From the NCBI RefSeq assembly GCF_014356525.2, contig NC_052505.1, forward strand, positions 19,199,318-19,263,317: a stretch of 64,000 bases of DNA, written 5' to 3'. This stretch comes from Nilaparvata lugens (Eukaryota; Arthropoda; Insecta; Hemiptera; Delphacidae). Of the stretch, positions 12,421-25,500 are shown in pieces. The notes below the pieces were generated by a model. It made no database searches. It was not told the origin of the DNA and saw only the letters and a program-made list of their open reading frames with translations. The translations under genes were made by a program, and so were the position numbers. The first letter of the stretch is position 1. Every line of letters starts with the position of its first letter.

Positions 12421-12429
12421 AGAGAATTC

Positions 12430-13610
12430 AGACACAGCCTATCTGGAAACTCCAGTCTTTGGCAACGACCTCAAGTATGGTATCAAATAAGAAAGCTCCT
12501 ATAAAAATAAATGGAATTTAGGATACGGTAGTTGTGAATAAATTTAAAGTTATATACCGTAACTTAAAAACTATTAACCTATAAAAGTAAATCAGCAAGA
12601 CCAACATATCATAATTCTATACAGTATATGATAAGAAAATTACTAGAACTAGACTACGGTATGTAGGTACAGAAAATGAAAGAAATCCCTTCTACTTTGT
12701 AAACTAGCCTGTATAGGTTTGATCACAAAATTTTAAATGTTAGTCTTCCACAACTAAACATTAAACTCAGGTAAAAGAATAAATAAAGAATTTGACATTT
12801 TAGAAGACCTACTAAAAATATTTATAGGAAGATGAACGTAACGTGAATTATTTTTATAACCTAAAAAATAAATTGGCGGATAGTTCATTATCATATCTCA
12901 ACAATATGGGTAAAATACTCTGCTAAAAGTAAAAGTAAATAATGCTAATATTGTCATGTATTAGTTACAGTATATTAAAAATAAACCACTATTGAGGGTT
13001 TAAAACTGACTTCAACCTGCAAGAAATTTAAAACTAACTTTACAAAGTAAAAATCTGGTTCATTTGAATGAACTCTGTTTACATTCTAGGATGTTACTAG
13101 ATACATGAATGTATAAGTTTATTATTTATATTGATAACTTAATGCAATAAGTTCCTTAAAAATTATATTTTACTACTTGAACTTACTAAAAAATACTATG
13201 AAAACTGGTAAAGTAATGGAATAACCTGGTTTGATGTGATTGACACACATCAGTCTAAATTGCTAAAGTAAATATTACAAAAATAATACCTTGTAAGCAT
13301 GAGATTTTGGCAACAGCCTATTCTAAAACAGCACAATACACAAAGAATTAAATTCAAATTTATAGCACGATTGCAATTTAATTTCGTACCGACTGAAATA
13401 AGATTAAACTTTACAATAAATTGACGACGAATGCACAAGCTCGCACCGAATGTGACCGTCCACTGTGCACTGTTTTCTGTTTATCTATTCTGCTTGCTCC
13501 GTGAACTGATGTTGACCAGTTTGACAACATGGCCGCCAAATGGAAACAGCGCTTCGCGCGAAATTTGAATTTGATTTACAAACTGCGCAGAAAGTGAGCT
13601 ATCCGCGCGT
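12430..13610. other. Gene-free AT-rich stretch with GC-richer end
   Basis: No gene recognised. The last ~170 bases are GC-richer and contain ATGGCCGCCAAATGG in a favourable initiation context opening a 23-codon frame. Too short to call, but the composition change could mark a promoter. Confidence 0.3.
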
Positions 13611-13621
13611 GCATATAAACT

Positions 13622-14010
13622 AACTAGCCGTCAGGCTCGCTTCGCTCGCCGTATCCGTCTAGCCAGGGGCGCCGACTGGATTGTCCAAGAATGAGATTAG
13701 CAGGCTCGCTTCGCTCGCCTGCATTTTTATCATGTTAGGACAATCCAGTCGGGGGTCCAGACTAAACGTCTGGCTAAACGGATATGGCGAGCGAAGCGAG
13801 CCTGACGGCTAGTAATGTAATATTCCCAGGATTGAAGTAGCAGTGCCCAATCAATTTTTCCTCGATAAATGCATTTAAATCTTCAACTTGGTGCCAACCT
13901 AACAAAGTCAACTCAACTTAATGCCAACCTGACAAAATTATTAATTTAGTTGCCAGTTAACAACTGTTTCGAAGAGGTACTCTATCTAGATTATAGTTCT
14001 ATAGTAACAT
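13622..14010. mobile_element. Dispersed element with GGCTCGCTTCGCTCGCC motifs, copy 1
   Basis: Starts AACTAGCCGTCAGGCTCGC. Within the first 180 bp is an inverted repeat ending GCGAGCCTGACGGCTAGT; a non-coding tail then runs to TCTATAGTAACAT. The copy at 47255-47662 matches end to end with small indels. Confidence 0.8.
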
Positions 14011-14028
14011 AAATATAAAGAAAATAAT

Positions 14029-14199
14029 TGAAAATCTCAGTACCCTTTTTTAAAAATATTTTATCACGACATGTTTCGGTCAATTATGCCATTTTCAAGA
14101 AAATGCTGTTTCCATTTTATGCTTGAAAATGGCATAATTGACCGAAACATGTCGTGATAAAATATTTTTAAAAAAGGGTACTGAGATTTTCAATTATTT
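14029..14199. mobile_element. Near-perfect hairpin element with GAAAC motif in each arm
   Basis: About 75-bp arms from CAGTACCCTTTTTTAAAAA pair with the mirror-image right side; the spacer is about 25 bp. Each arm contains CTTGAAAATGGC...GACCGAAACATGTCGT (14099-14067 on -, 14122-14155 on +). This suits a fold-back element or recent inverted duplication of a retroelement end. Confidence 0.85.
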
Positions 14200-14284
14200 T
14201 ACCGTATTTTCAAATTCCATGGAAATTGAAATTATGTATTTGAAGCATGGTAGTACATATAGGTACTGTAAATTTCATGTTACA

Positions 14285-14506
14285 TAGTGAGGTCCACGTT
14301 ATAATGACAGTGGATAAAGATATGAGAACAGCTTTGCCGATTCTCTGTCTTGATTAATTTTATTTCTTCATTGTCAAAAATAGATTTGGCATCGTTGCCG
14401 AGCTAAAAATGGATAGTACTAACTGCTTTGTGGAATGATAGACAAATATAGCAACATCAAAGTTAATCAAATACTGTCATTATAACGTGGACCTCACGAT
14501 ACAAAG
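14285..14506. mobile_element. MITE family A, short subtype, copy 1
   Basis: Ends GTGAGGTCCACGTTATAATG and CATTATAACGTGGACCTCAC are perfect inverted repeats. Inside are GATAAAGAT and CAAAGTTAATCAAATACTGT. A second copy lies 23 bp downstream. Confidence 0.9.
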
Positions 14507-14528
14507 TCTGCTTATTCGAATGTCGTAT

Positions 14529-14749
14529 ACTATAGTAGGGTCAACGTTATAATGACAGTGGATAAAGATAGAAAAATAGCGATGCCGATTCTCTGAATTA
14601 ATTAATTATATTTCTACACTGTCAAAAACATAATTGGCATCGTTGTGGACCTAGAAATGGATAGTACCACCGGCTTTGTCGAATGATAGACAAGGATATC
14701 AAAACCAAAGTTGATCAAATACTGTCATTATAACGTGGACCTCACTATA
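14529..14749. mobile_element. MITE family A, short subtype, copy 2
   Basis: Same structure as the neighbour; the left end is mutated to AGGGTCAACGTTATAATG, the right end is intact with CACTATAG. Very similar to the copy at 54838-55054. Confidence 0.9.
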
Positions 14750-15299
14750 GCATCTATTTATACAAAGTTCCGCTCTTTTCCACTTCAAAGTTATAAATGA
14801 ATCTTCATTCAATGACAAGTACGTTACAGAATAACAATAATCAATTATTGAATTCTATAATTTATAGTTATAATAATTATTACAATATTAAATAATTGAA
14901 TATTGAATTATTCAACCAGTGAAAAACATATTTAAGAAGTTATAAAATTTTCATGATTATGATTCTTTAAATTATTGATGAAATGCTAGGATCAAGAGTA
15001 AAGGAATTGAATAAATTAATTTAGTACGGTACCTATGTCATTCTATACCATACTTTCAAATTTTAATACTGTGCACTGGTTTTTTCATGAGAAAAAAACT
15101 TGTAAGATAGAATTCAAAAACCTGTAATAATGTGTTTATTGAATTCAACTTGAAAGATTCTTTATTAGACATTTCAAATTATTTTTTCTATTAGATCCTC
15201 AATCTTATAAATATTTTGAAAACATGAGACATATAATATCTGGTCTCTCATGAATATGTGACGGTTTGATTGAGTAATACATGTTTCACTTAGATATCT

Positions 15300-15467
15300 A
15301 CAAACAACAGCTCAGCAGACAGTATCATTCTGAAAATGCCACTTCTGAGATTAGATATTCTGAAGAGGTAGTTCTTGAAATAAGTGGAATTACTAACTTA
15401 TTTCAAACATTTTCAGATAAGTGATCATTTTTGTATTGCAATCTGCTAGTGTATCTTCAACTAGAAG
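15300..15467 (+). other. Candidate 5' untranslated exon of the cathepsin B gene
   Basis: The first coding exon begins just after a splice acceptor (TATTTTGCAG, ending 16511), so a non-coding exon should lie upstream. The best nearby donor is CTAGAAG followed by GTAAGA at 15468. The exon start is a guess. Transcript data would be needed, and other donors upstream are possible. Confidence 0.25.
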
Positions 15468-15754
15468 GTAAGATAATATAAACTCAGGCTTTTATATTTT
15501 CCATAGATCTGGTTGACTTGAACTGAGATTCAAAGTATTTCCGTATGAATGAGATTCAAAGAATCTCAAAGAGATTCAAAGTATTTTATAATATGAATGA
15601 CAATAATTTATACTTGGTACATATATTATACTTCATAAGTTTCATCTGGGTGCTTGAAAGTAAATTATATTCAAAAGTAAATTATATTAGGGATCTTAAA
15701 AACACTTCACTTACATGGGTTACTTTTGAACAAATTAATAAAAACAATATAAAA

Positions 15755-16440
15755 ATCTTGTAGTACCCTTTATTTGAAAAAGAACTGTAAAATAGTTCAA
15801 CGACTAGTTTCGACCCTAACATAGGTCATTTTCAATTACATGCAGCAATATTAATAACAAAATGAAACTTGACTATTTATCTGAATAGTGAAAAATTGAA
15901 AAGAGTGAAAAAAACTGAATAGAAAAATACTAAAACTGAATAGTGAGTTGTGTTTTTTCTGGCTCTAAATTTTGTCAAATTACGCAAAAATGTTCCAATT
16001 AATGGTGATTTGAGTGTGATATTTTTTGTTTTTATCCTGTTTTTAAAATTTAAAATTACTAGTTTTCGTTGTTTTTTTAGTGAAAATGGACTAAATTTCA
16101 GGAAAGTGAAACCATAACCCTATTTCGGACATTTAAATGTTATCTAAATTTGGGAGAAAAATGGTACAAGGAGTATCCTAGTTTTTCTCTCCCAATCAGT
16201 GCTACTTTGTAAAAATTATAAAAAAATTGATGTAGAAAATAAATAAACAAGTTGATACTTTAATTAATTCAACTTGAAAATGACCCAAGTTATATGAACA
16301 TATTATATAGTAACAACTTGATTATCTATTTTCTACATTAGTTCAACTTGAAAATGACCTAAGTTAGGGGCGAAACTAGTCGTTGAACTATTTTAAAGTT
16401 TCTTAAAAATAAAGGGTACTTCAGGATTTTTATATTGTTT
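15755..16440. mobile_element. Hairpin element with ~90-bp arms and GAAAC motifs
   Basis: The left arm (TAGTACCCTTTATTTGAAAAA, TTCAACGACTAGTTTCG) is inverted at the right end, which closes with AATAAAGGGTACTTCAGG. Motif copies lie at 15835-15800 (-) and 16347-16383 (+). The ~500-bp centre has no ORF of note. It ends about 70 bp upstream of the cathepsin B start codon exon. Confidence 0.8.
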
Positions 16441-16512
16441 TTATTAATTAGGGATCTTGTACACTAAAATTTTGATAACTGTTATAATCTTCAATCTCAA
16501 ATATTTTGCAGG

Positions 16513-19500
16513 ATGAAAGTGCCTCTCATTTTAGTCATTTTTCTCATTCCACTTGTTTATGGCAATGTGGTTCATAAGAAAAGCTTCACCAATTGGGAGA
16601 AGATAATTGAAGAAGTCAACTCAGCACAAAGTACATGGAAGGTGGGCATCACATCATGTTTCCATCAATGTTAAGACATAGATAGTATGTACCTTAGATA
16701 ACATATAACAGATTTATTCAAGAATATCATGGCACCGAGCTTCGCTCGTTATAATTTTATTTATTGACTTTTGATAAACCGAACACAGTTCTTTAAAATG
16801 ATTGGGGAAGTACTAACAGGCACAGCCCAAAACTGTTTTTTCCCCGAATTTTGATTTATACACTATAAATAGTCCAGAAGTAGGTTATGTTCCACACACT
16901 TGAATTCAGGTTCAATTTTCTGTTCAAACAGTTGAAAACAAAAAAATTATAATTTAGATTATATAAAAACCAAATTGAATATCAAAATAGCACTCACTAA
17001 TCACTTAAAATTGTCAAATAATGATCAACTTTGAAAATTGTGATATACCATGGCTTACTCTATCTATAGTAGGCTATGGATATACTCTAGTTTAGGAGGA
17101 TTATCATGTCATGTCAACAAATCAGATTATGTTGATCAAGTCGATTAAATTGTCTAGCTAGATAAAATTTCTCGCTAATAATAATAATAATATCGAGTGA
17201 CCTGGCTGGCTCAGGTCTGGTGTCAGAGTTTTCAGGTCGCAACTGATCAATTTCAGGGCCTCTGACATGACCTAACGACTGCTTTTTAGGCAGCCGGGAC
17301 CGACGGCTTAACGTGTCCATCCGAAACACGGGAGTGGCCCGAGATAAATATCTTGGCCCGGGCCGGGATTTGAACCCGGGCCTCTGAATCATAAAGCCAG
17401 CATCTGATCCACTCGACTACGGCCACTCCTATCTCGCTGATTGATTATGATTACACAGCTGGAAATAATTCTGTCTCTCTCCCACACAGGCAAACGCATC
17501 TTCTGTTATCGAAAGACGACGAAATTATCATCTGTTTTCCAAGGATGGATTATCCTTTTAATGTTGTTCAGCGAGTTTTTTAAAGAATGAGACCTAGTGC
17601 AATCGAATCTTTATATCATAAACCTACTATTTTCTAAATTTCGTGAAAATCGTTAGAGCAGTTTTCGAGATCCGTAAAACATAAATAACCAGATATAAAA
17701 ATAACCAGATATACAGAAATTGCTCGCTTAATATAATAGAGGATATCAGATACTGTTTTCAGTGAGACGTTGTGATATTCATCCCTAATAAAACACTTGA
17801 ATATTGTCTAATAATATCACGAATTAATTGAAAAGTTACATACCGTATATGTTTCAACACCTATGGTGTCATAATCAGTGTGATGACTAATCTACAGTGA
17901 ATATGACACCATAGCTGTTGAAACATATACGGTATGTAACTTTTCAATTAATTCGTGATATTATTAGACAATATTCTACTGTTACGCTATTCAAGATATC
18001 ATTTCATAAAATAATTTTCCAACTCTTTAGTAGCAGGCCTTCATCATAAGATAACTCTTTCATTTTTTACAAATAAAAAACTTACTGATGAAAATAATTT
18101 TCCAACTCTTTAGTAGCAGGCCTTCATCATAAGATAACTCTTTCATTTTTTACAAATAAAAAACTTACTGATGATTGATGTTCAAGGATGTATTGAAATC
18201 AAGCTTTGATAAGTACCATACCGTATGTTATAATACACATCATTAACAACGATCTATATATACTAAAAGGCTGAAAAGGCGCCGGACCGTTTCTCGGCTG
18301 GCAAAGCCTACTCTGTTCGCTATCCAATTAGTATAATTATATAGATTGTTGATTATTAATACACTTTCCACTATGTATAAATATTTGACTGCATGTCGTG
18401 TGGAATACATAGTAAAAAGTGTGTTAATACATCGCAGCTCGGAATGGATAAAGAAACCATCACATTATTATTGTTTATAAAATAGAATATTATAGTACCC
18501 TTTTTGAAATTAATAAAATAATAGATTAAAAATACAAATTATAACAACTAGTTTCAGTGATCTACACCATCTTCAGGTTTTAACAAATAAATTTTAAATA
18601 AACGTTTTACTAATAGTAAATATAGTAGCCTAATCGTTTAAAGGTTTATTTAAAATTTATTTGTTGAAACCTGAAGATGGTATGGATCTCTGAAACTAGT
18701 TGTTATAATTTGTATTTTTAATCTATTATTTTATTAATTTCCAAAAAGTTACTATAATTCTTTTTTATAAATAAATATAAGTAGCCCTGAATTCATAAAT
18801 TTTAAGAACATTATTACACCTTGATCCCTATTTCTACCATATAATTAGAAATCTGAAAGTCTGTAAGCGTACAGCTATTAGATAAAAATAATTTATTGCG
18901 GTAGGTACAGTATTTTCGTGATACTGATATTTTATCTTTCTGGAACTTTTCAGTCAATTGAATGATCATATATGGAAAGTTCTGAAATGCTATCATATTC
19001 CACTATTTAGGGTCATAAATTTTCATAAATGCTTCATTTTGTGATATCTTTCTCATGATAAAGTTCAATGAGGGTGCTATGCGACTCTTGCTGATATCAA
19101 ATATAAATAAATTAATTCATTTCAATTTAGAATAAATGGAATAAACAATTTTTCTCTGTGACCTAATTAAAATTTGATGATTATATATAGATTACATTCC
19201 GTAGCAGTCAGTAAATGAATTCAATCATTCATTTTTTTAGAGTTACTAACTTTAGCCCAATCACTAAATGGGGAGTGAACGTAGAACTGTGCCAAGATTA
19301 TTATCATTAGCGTATGGCTTTGAATGGTGGGGAGACCCAAGGGTAGTTCCACCTCGCCGTATATAATCCAGAGTTCCCTTAATGGGAAACCGGACACTAA
19401 GGTTATAGTGAGCACAATACTTTAAATTCGCACTTTTCACTTCCAAATAAAGTTCTTTCTGATGTTAAAAAGTCCAAACATATACAAAACCGAAACAAAA

Positions 19501-22500
19501 CACAAAACCACTAAGCTAAATTTAGAAAATATTAAATTTAGACAGTAAATTTAGAGCCGAAAATTTATAGCACATTACAATTTTGCCATGGCAACCAGTG
19601 CCAAGATAAACCTGATTCATAGAATCTTCAATTAAGGAATATTATTTTAAGGAAAATATAGTGGTTTAATTTACAGTACCTATATTAAGTTTTACTTTAC
19701 ATACTTAAAATATTGATATAGACGCAATATCTATAATATAAAATAAATTATAGTACCTACCCTTTGAAATTGATAAAATAGGTTAAGAATATAAATTATA
19801 ATTTGTTATAATATTTATAGGTAGTTATAATTTGCATTCTTAATCTTTTATTTTATTGATTTCAAAGAGTACTATATACCTTTGCAATTCTTTTTTATAA
19901 ATAAAAGAAAGTAGCCTTAAATTCATACATTTTAAGAGGACGCAATATCACTTAATTTTTCAGGCTAGGAGAAATTTTAGTCCTCAAATTTCTGAAGAAG
20001 CAATACAGAAACTATTGGGTGCAACACTGGATGACTTTTCGAATGCACCATTCAAGAAATTCGAAACCAAGGCAAACATACCGAAAAGTTTCGATGCAAG
20101 AAAAGTGTGGAAAAGCTGTCGATCAATCGGACATATTCGAGATCAAGGCTATTGTGGATCATGTTGGGTATGTATGATCAGAAATAAATAATCATGAATA
20201 GTGATAATATCTTGTGATAGCCACTCACCGTATGTGAAAACCCCCACTTTTCACAGACATGTTTAACCTGATGTGCGCCACATAATAAACGCATTGTAAT
20301 ATTTTTGACCCGAGCTTAGCAAGGGTCTGTTTCAAACACAAATAGATTGGATTTAGTTTTGTTGTTATATTATGTATGATATGAAAGTATTAACAACTGT
20401 AATATTTTAAAATAGAAAAATAATTTGATTTGGTTTTTTCGTATGTAAAATTTGTATCAAAAATTGAATTTGAATAAATTATTAAAATTATAATATTGAT
20501 TGATTGCAATGAAAATAGGCTGTAACCATCCTCGGTAGTATGAGAATCTTTATGTAAAATTTTAAGTCAAGGCTGTGCAAAGGCTAAAAATAAACTTTCT
20601 AATGGTGATATTTTTCAAAGTTTCTATTTGAATATCATCAAGCTATCAAAATGAAAAATTTTTCTCAGGAAAATGTATTTTTCCGATCATTATTTTTGAG
20701 ATATAAGTATAATTTTTGGGACAGAACATTTCAAGTTTGGTAAGAGATTAATAAATGTGATTTAGAGGATAAATTCTTCATGGTGTTGGTGATTGATTAA
20801 AATGAAATTTTTTCGGAAATATCAATTTTTGAGAAAGTTATTCAATTTACCAAAAAATACCGAAAATAACTCAACTAAAAGTTATTTTTGGTCAGTTTTA
20901 GTAAATTGAATAACTTTCTCAAAAATTGATATATCCGATTTTTTTTGCTTTATTCAATCAAAAATACCATCGAGAATTTATTCTCTAAATCTCATTGATT
21001 AATCTCTTACCGAATTTGAAATGTTCTGTCCTAAAATTTAAACTTTAGACGCTCATATCTCAAAAAGTAATGATCGGAAAAAAAATGTTTTCCTGAGAAA
21101 ACTTTTTCATTTTAATAGCTTGATGATATACAAATCGAAAAACTTTGAAAAATATCACCAGTAGAAGGTTAATTTTTAGCCTTTGCACAGCCTTAATCAG
21201 TTCAGTAGTTTAGACGCGATGATGCATCATTCTTGAGTTTTCCATCCCCTACATGTACAAGCCGATTCTTCCCTTTATTATATTATATATTTCCTTTATT
21301 ATAGTATAGACTAGTAGGTAGCCCATGCTCCGCAAAGATCTAATTAAAAACTTGATCTATTGAGATCTTGAAGAATTAAAAATAGGCCTTTTTTAAATAA
21401 TGGATGAACATACAAAATTGAAACTTTGCACAACCATTATTTATAACAACTAGACAAAGCTAGAAAAAATTATTATAATTTTTCAAATTCATAAAACAAA
21501 ATGGCGGCCATTTAAAATTTTGTTTCTTAAATAACTCAGAAACCGTTGGTTTTACAAAAACTTTACAAGAATAACTTTTTTTAGTAAATTCAATTACCTA
21601 TCGATTGGTATCCCAAATTTTTTTAAGTTTGGACCAATATTAACTGAGATATGGCAGCTTTAGTGGTTGGTGACACACCTTTAGAGGGTTATGTAACGTT
21701 ATTTTATTATTTGAAATGACCTAAAATCGCTTACAATTAACATGCAATGCTAATAGAGATTGTTGCATCATTGAGGCGACTCTATCAGCATGCCTTGGTT
21801 TGCACTGCAACAAACTTTCAGTGGTCACCCATCACTAAGGCTGCCTTATCTCAGTTAATATTGGTCCAAACTTAAAAAATCTGGTACCAATCGATAGGCA
21901 AATAAATGTACTAAAAAAAGTTATTTTTGTAAAACCAACGCTTTCTGAGTTATTCAGGAAACAACATTTTAAATGGCCGCCATTTTGTTTTATGGATTTG
22001 AAAAATTATAATATTTTTTTTCTAGCTTTGTCTAGTTCCTATACATTTAATATACACACTCGGTAGGTGATGTTATTGGCCATTCCAGGCGGTCGCTGCA
22101 GCCGAGGCAGTCACTGATAGGTATTGCATCGCTTCTGGAGGCAAATTCAAGCAGCACCTCTCCATGGAAGACTTGCTGAGTTGTTGCATGGAATGTGGCA
22201 AGGGCTGTGATGGAGGCAGTCCACTCTATGCCTGGTACCACATATGGAGACATGGCATCACATCTGGAGGAGACTATGATTCCAACGACGTAAGTTGCTA
22301 CATTGGACTAGTTAGTACTATTACTACTATCTCATAATAATTGTTCAAATATAAATGTTATCAAAACCAAGGCGCTACATATAACCTCATCCTACATGAA
22401 AATACTTAGGTAACCCAAAATTAGGCACCATTGCTGTGATGAATGTTTCCAACTGCAGGAGCAAGAAATTTTCATATGTACAAGAGATTGTCAGTTCATA

Positions 22501-25500
22501 TCGAATTGTATACATTATAAGTATTTAGGAGTAACAGTTGACAGTCATTTTCGTTGGGATATTCATATGAAAAATGTTTGTAATAGACTGAAACAGGTAT
22601 TGGCCAAAATGTATTATATTAAAAATTTAATACCCAATAAAGTGAAGAGGATGACGTATATAGCCTTGGGAGAGTCTGTTATGAGATATGGATTACTTCG
22701 AATAATTTAGCCAGAAACACCTTAATCTACATTGTACCAAGAACTTTCAATGATTTACCCGATAATTGTGCTGAGTTTGTTAATATGCGCCTGTTGAAAA
22801 GAAATTTAAAGATTTGGTTGAATAATTACACTCTAGATGTAACATAATGTAATTCATTATTAATGTATTGTATTGTTGTAATTCATTCTGTTCTATTTTT
22901 TGTATGTAAGTTCAGGTTGACTATATTATATTATAACACTTTTGAGAGCTGATTAACCTAATTAAAATCATGATAGTAATTTCAACTGTCAAGTAAATTC
23001 TGTAAGTAATTTTAGCAGTGTAATAAACTGATAAGTAAATGCAACTGTTAAGTAAAAATAAAGTTTACTGATATATGTATATTTATATTTGAATTTACAT
23101 GTTTTATATAGTACCATAGAGAAACAATAGCATAAGTAGATATCCCATGGTATGGGGCGTTTATGTCGCAACTTTTACTGTTATCTCAAGCTGATAGTCC
23201 ACGTAGTTCTTTCCTGTGAAACTTTATGACGCTGGTAGTCTCTCATATTGTGCCGTTCATACACTCTTACCCGGTCAAAACAGTAAAAATTGGCAATAAT
23301 CGACAGTAATCGGCTTGAGATAACAGTAAAAGTTGCGACATAAACGCCCTATACCATGGGATATCTACTCAAGCTATTATTTCTCTAAGACTATATATTA
23401 TAACACTTGAGATTTTTGAGAGCTGAGCCAACAACCTAATTAATATAATGATAATAATTTCAACTGTTAAGTAAATTCTGTAAGTAATTTTAACAGTGTA
23501 ATAAACTGATAAGTAAATGTAACTGTTAAGTAAAAATAAAGTTTACTGATATATGTATATTTATATTTGAATTTACATGTTTTATATAGTACCATAGAGA
23601 AACAATAGCATAAGTAGATATCCCATGGTATGGGGCGTTTAAGTCGCAACTTTTACTGTTATCTCAAGCTGATAGTCCACGTAGTTCTTTCCTGTGAAAC
23701 TTTATGACGCTGGTAGTCTCTCATATTGTGCCGTTCATACACTCTTACCCGGTCAAAACAGTAAAAATTTGCAATAATCGACAGTAATCGGCTTGAGATA
23801 ACAGTAAAAGTTGCGACATAAACGCCCTATACCATGGGATATCTACTTACGCTATATTTTCTCTATGATTGTACCTTGTCAAGCAGCCTCTTTGAGGTTC
23901 GCTTAAGGTAGCTTATTTATTCAATAAACGTTTTTTTCTATTCTATTCTAGGTATAGTTTATTACTACTATCAGGTATAGTTTCAGCTATAATTTAGCTT
24001 GAGCTTGAGCTACAATCAGACTATGATACCAATGAGGTAAAGGTCGTCACACACCCAGCTACAGCTAGTAATACCGTACGTCTTTGGAAGACTTAGTCCC
24101 GGTTGCACAACAGCCGGTTAAATTTTAACCGTGATTAATTTCACGAGAACCAATCAGAGAAGGCCTTTTTGATAAGATGGCTTCTCTGATTGGTTCTCGT
24201 AGAATTAATCACGGTTAAAATTTAACCGGCTGTTGTGCAACCGGCAATTAGCCGTCCCATCTACTAATATTTAAAGCTACGCTACACTGGTGTGTACGGG
24301 ACAGATGCATAGCTTGGTTTCAATTTTTTTTATCTATCAATTTATACAATAACTACCTACATTATCAATGATACGGAGAGGAAAAATAATGTAACCTTGT
24401 GGGCTATTTCTCTCCCAAATTTAGATAACACATAGTCCGAAATAGGTTAAGTCTTGTAGTTCTTCAATTCACAAAATTTTCAGTCAAGTATTTTCACAAA
24501 GTGGATTTTCAAATTTAGATGCTTCAAAACTAAACATAGAAGAAATATAGCCTATTGGGAGATTGGACGGCTATCTAAATAATACATTGTACATTCAAAT
24601 GAATATTATTAATGTAGTATTTGAAAAATCCAATTGACTTACAGTTTACTTAGGTACTGTATTATTTTTAAGACTCAGTAATGTAATTTTGTATGTACAG
24701 TTGCTGTAAAATTTGATTTTATCTTTTGTCTTACTGTAATCTATATTTGACTTTGCCTATTGTTCTAAGAATTTAACGGCAATAAAATCATATTTATTTA
24801 TTTATTTATTTATCATACGACTTTCGAAGACGTATTTATAGCTAAACGTAGCTGAGTTTGAGTTGATTTTAAGTCATGTTTATAACTGCTAGAATCTTGA
24901 TAATGCTCTTTTGAAATTGCCTGTGGGTGAATACCTACCTAACACTAAAGTGAGGTCCACATTATAATGGCAGTAGAGAACGATAAATGTGAACTGCTTT
25001 GCCGAGTCTCTGCCTTGCCACAACCTCTATAGCTGATACCGGTGTATCAGATGTACCAATATCAACTGTTCATTCTTGTTTAGAATGATCAATTATATTT
25101 TTTCGCCAAGAAAATATAATTGTCAATGATTTAATAATAATTTTTCATAATTTAGATTAAATATTTTGTTAATTAATTATACTTCTACATTGTTAAAAAA
25201 CGATCTGGCAACGTTTTTGAGCTGGAAAAGGATATCTACTTTGTCGACTGATAGACAAGGATAGTAACACCAGTGTTAATCAAATACTGCCCTTTCAACA
25301 TGGACCTCACTATAGTACTATTTTTCATTGAAAGATTCTTCATGAACTAATCTGACGTTAGAAATCTAATCAAATAGGAATTTTAGTTACTTTAGTTTAG
25401 AACAATGATTTGAAATAAAAGTAGGTTACATTTGTCTTAAAATATCTAATATGCAGATACTCCTAATAAACTTTCTCATCTACCTTTAAAACTCGTTCAA

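Noticed and set aside
17114..17392. 92-codon - strand frame (contains [11 protein letters not shown])
   Set aside because: It is the SINE body and tRNA head translated; such peptides are typical SINE artefacts.
22047..22253. 68-codon - strand frame
   Set aside because: Antisense to cathepsin B exon 3.
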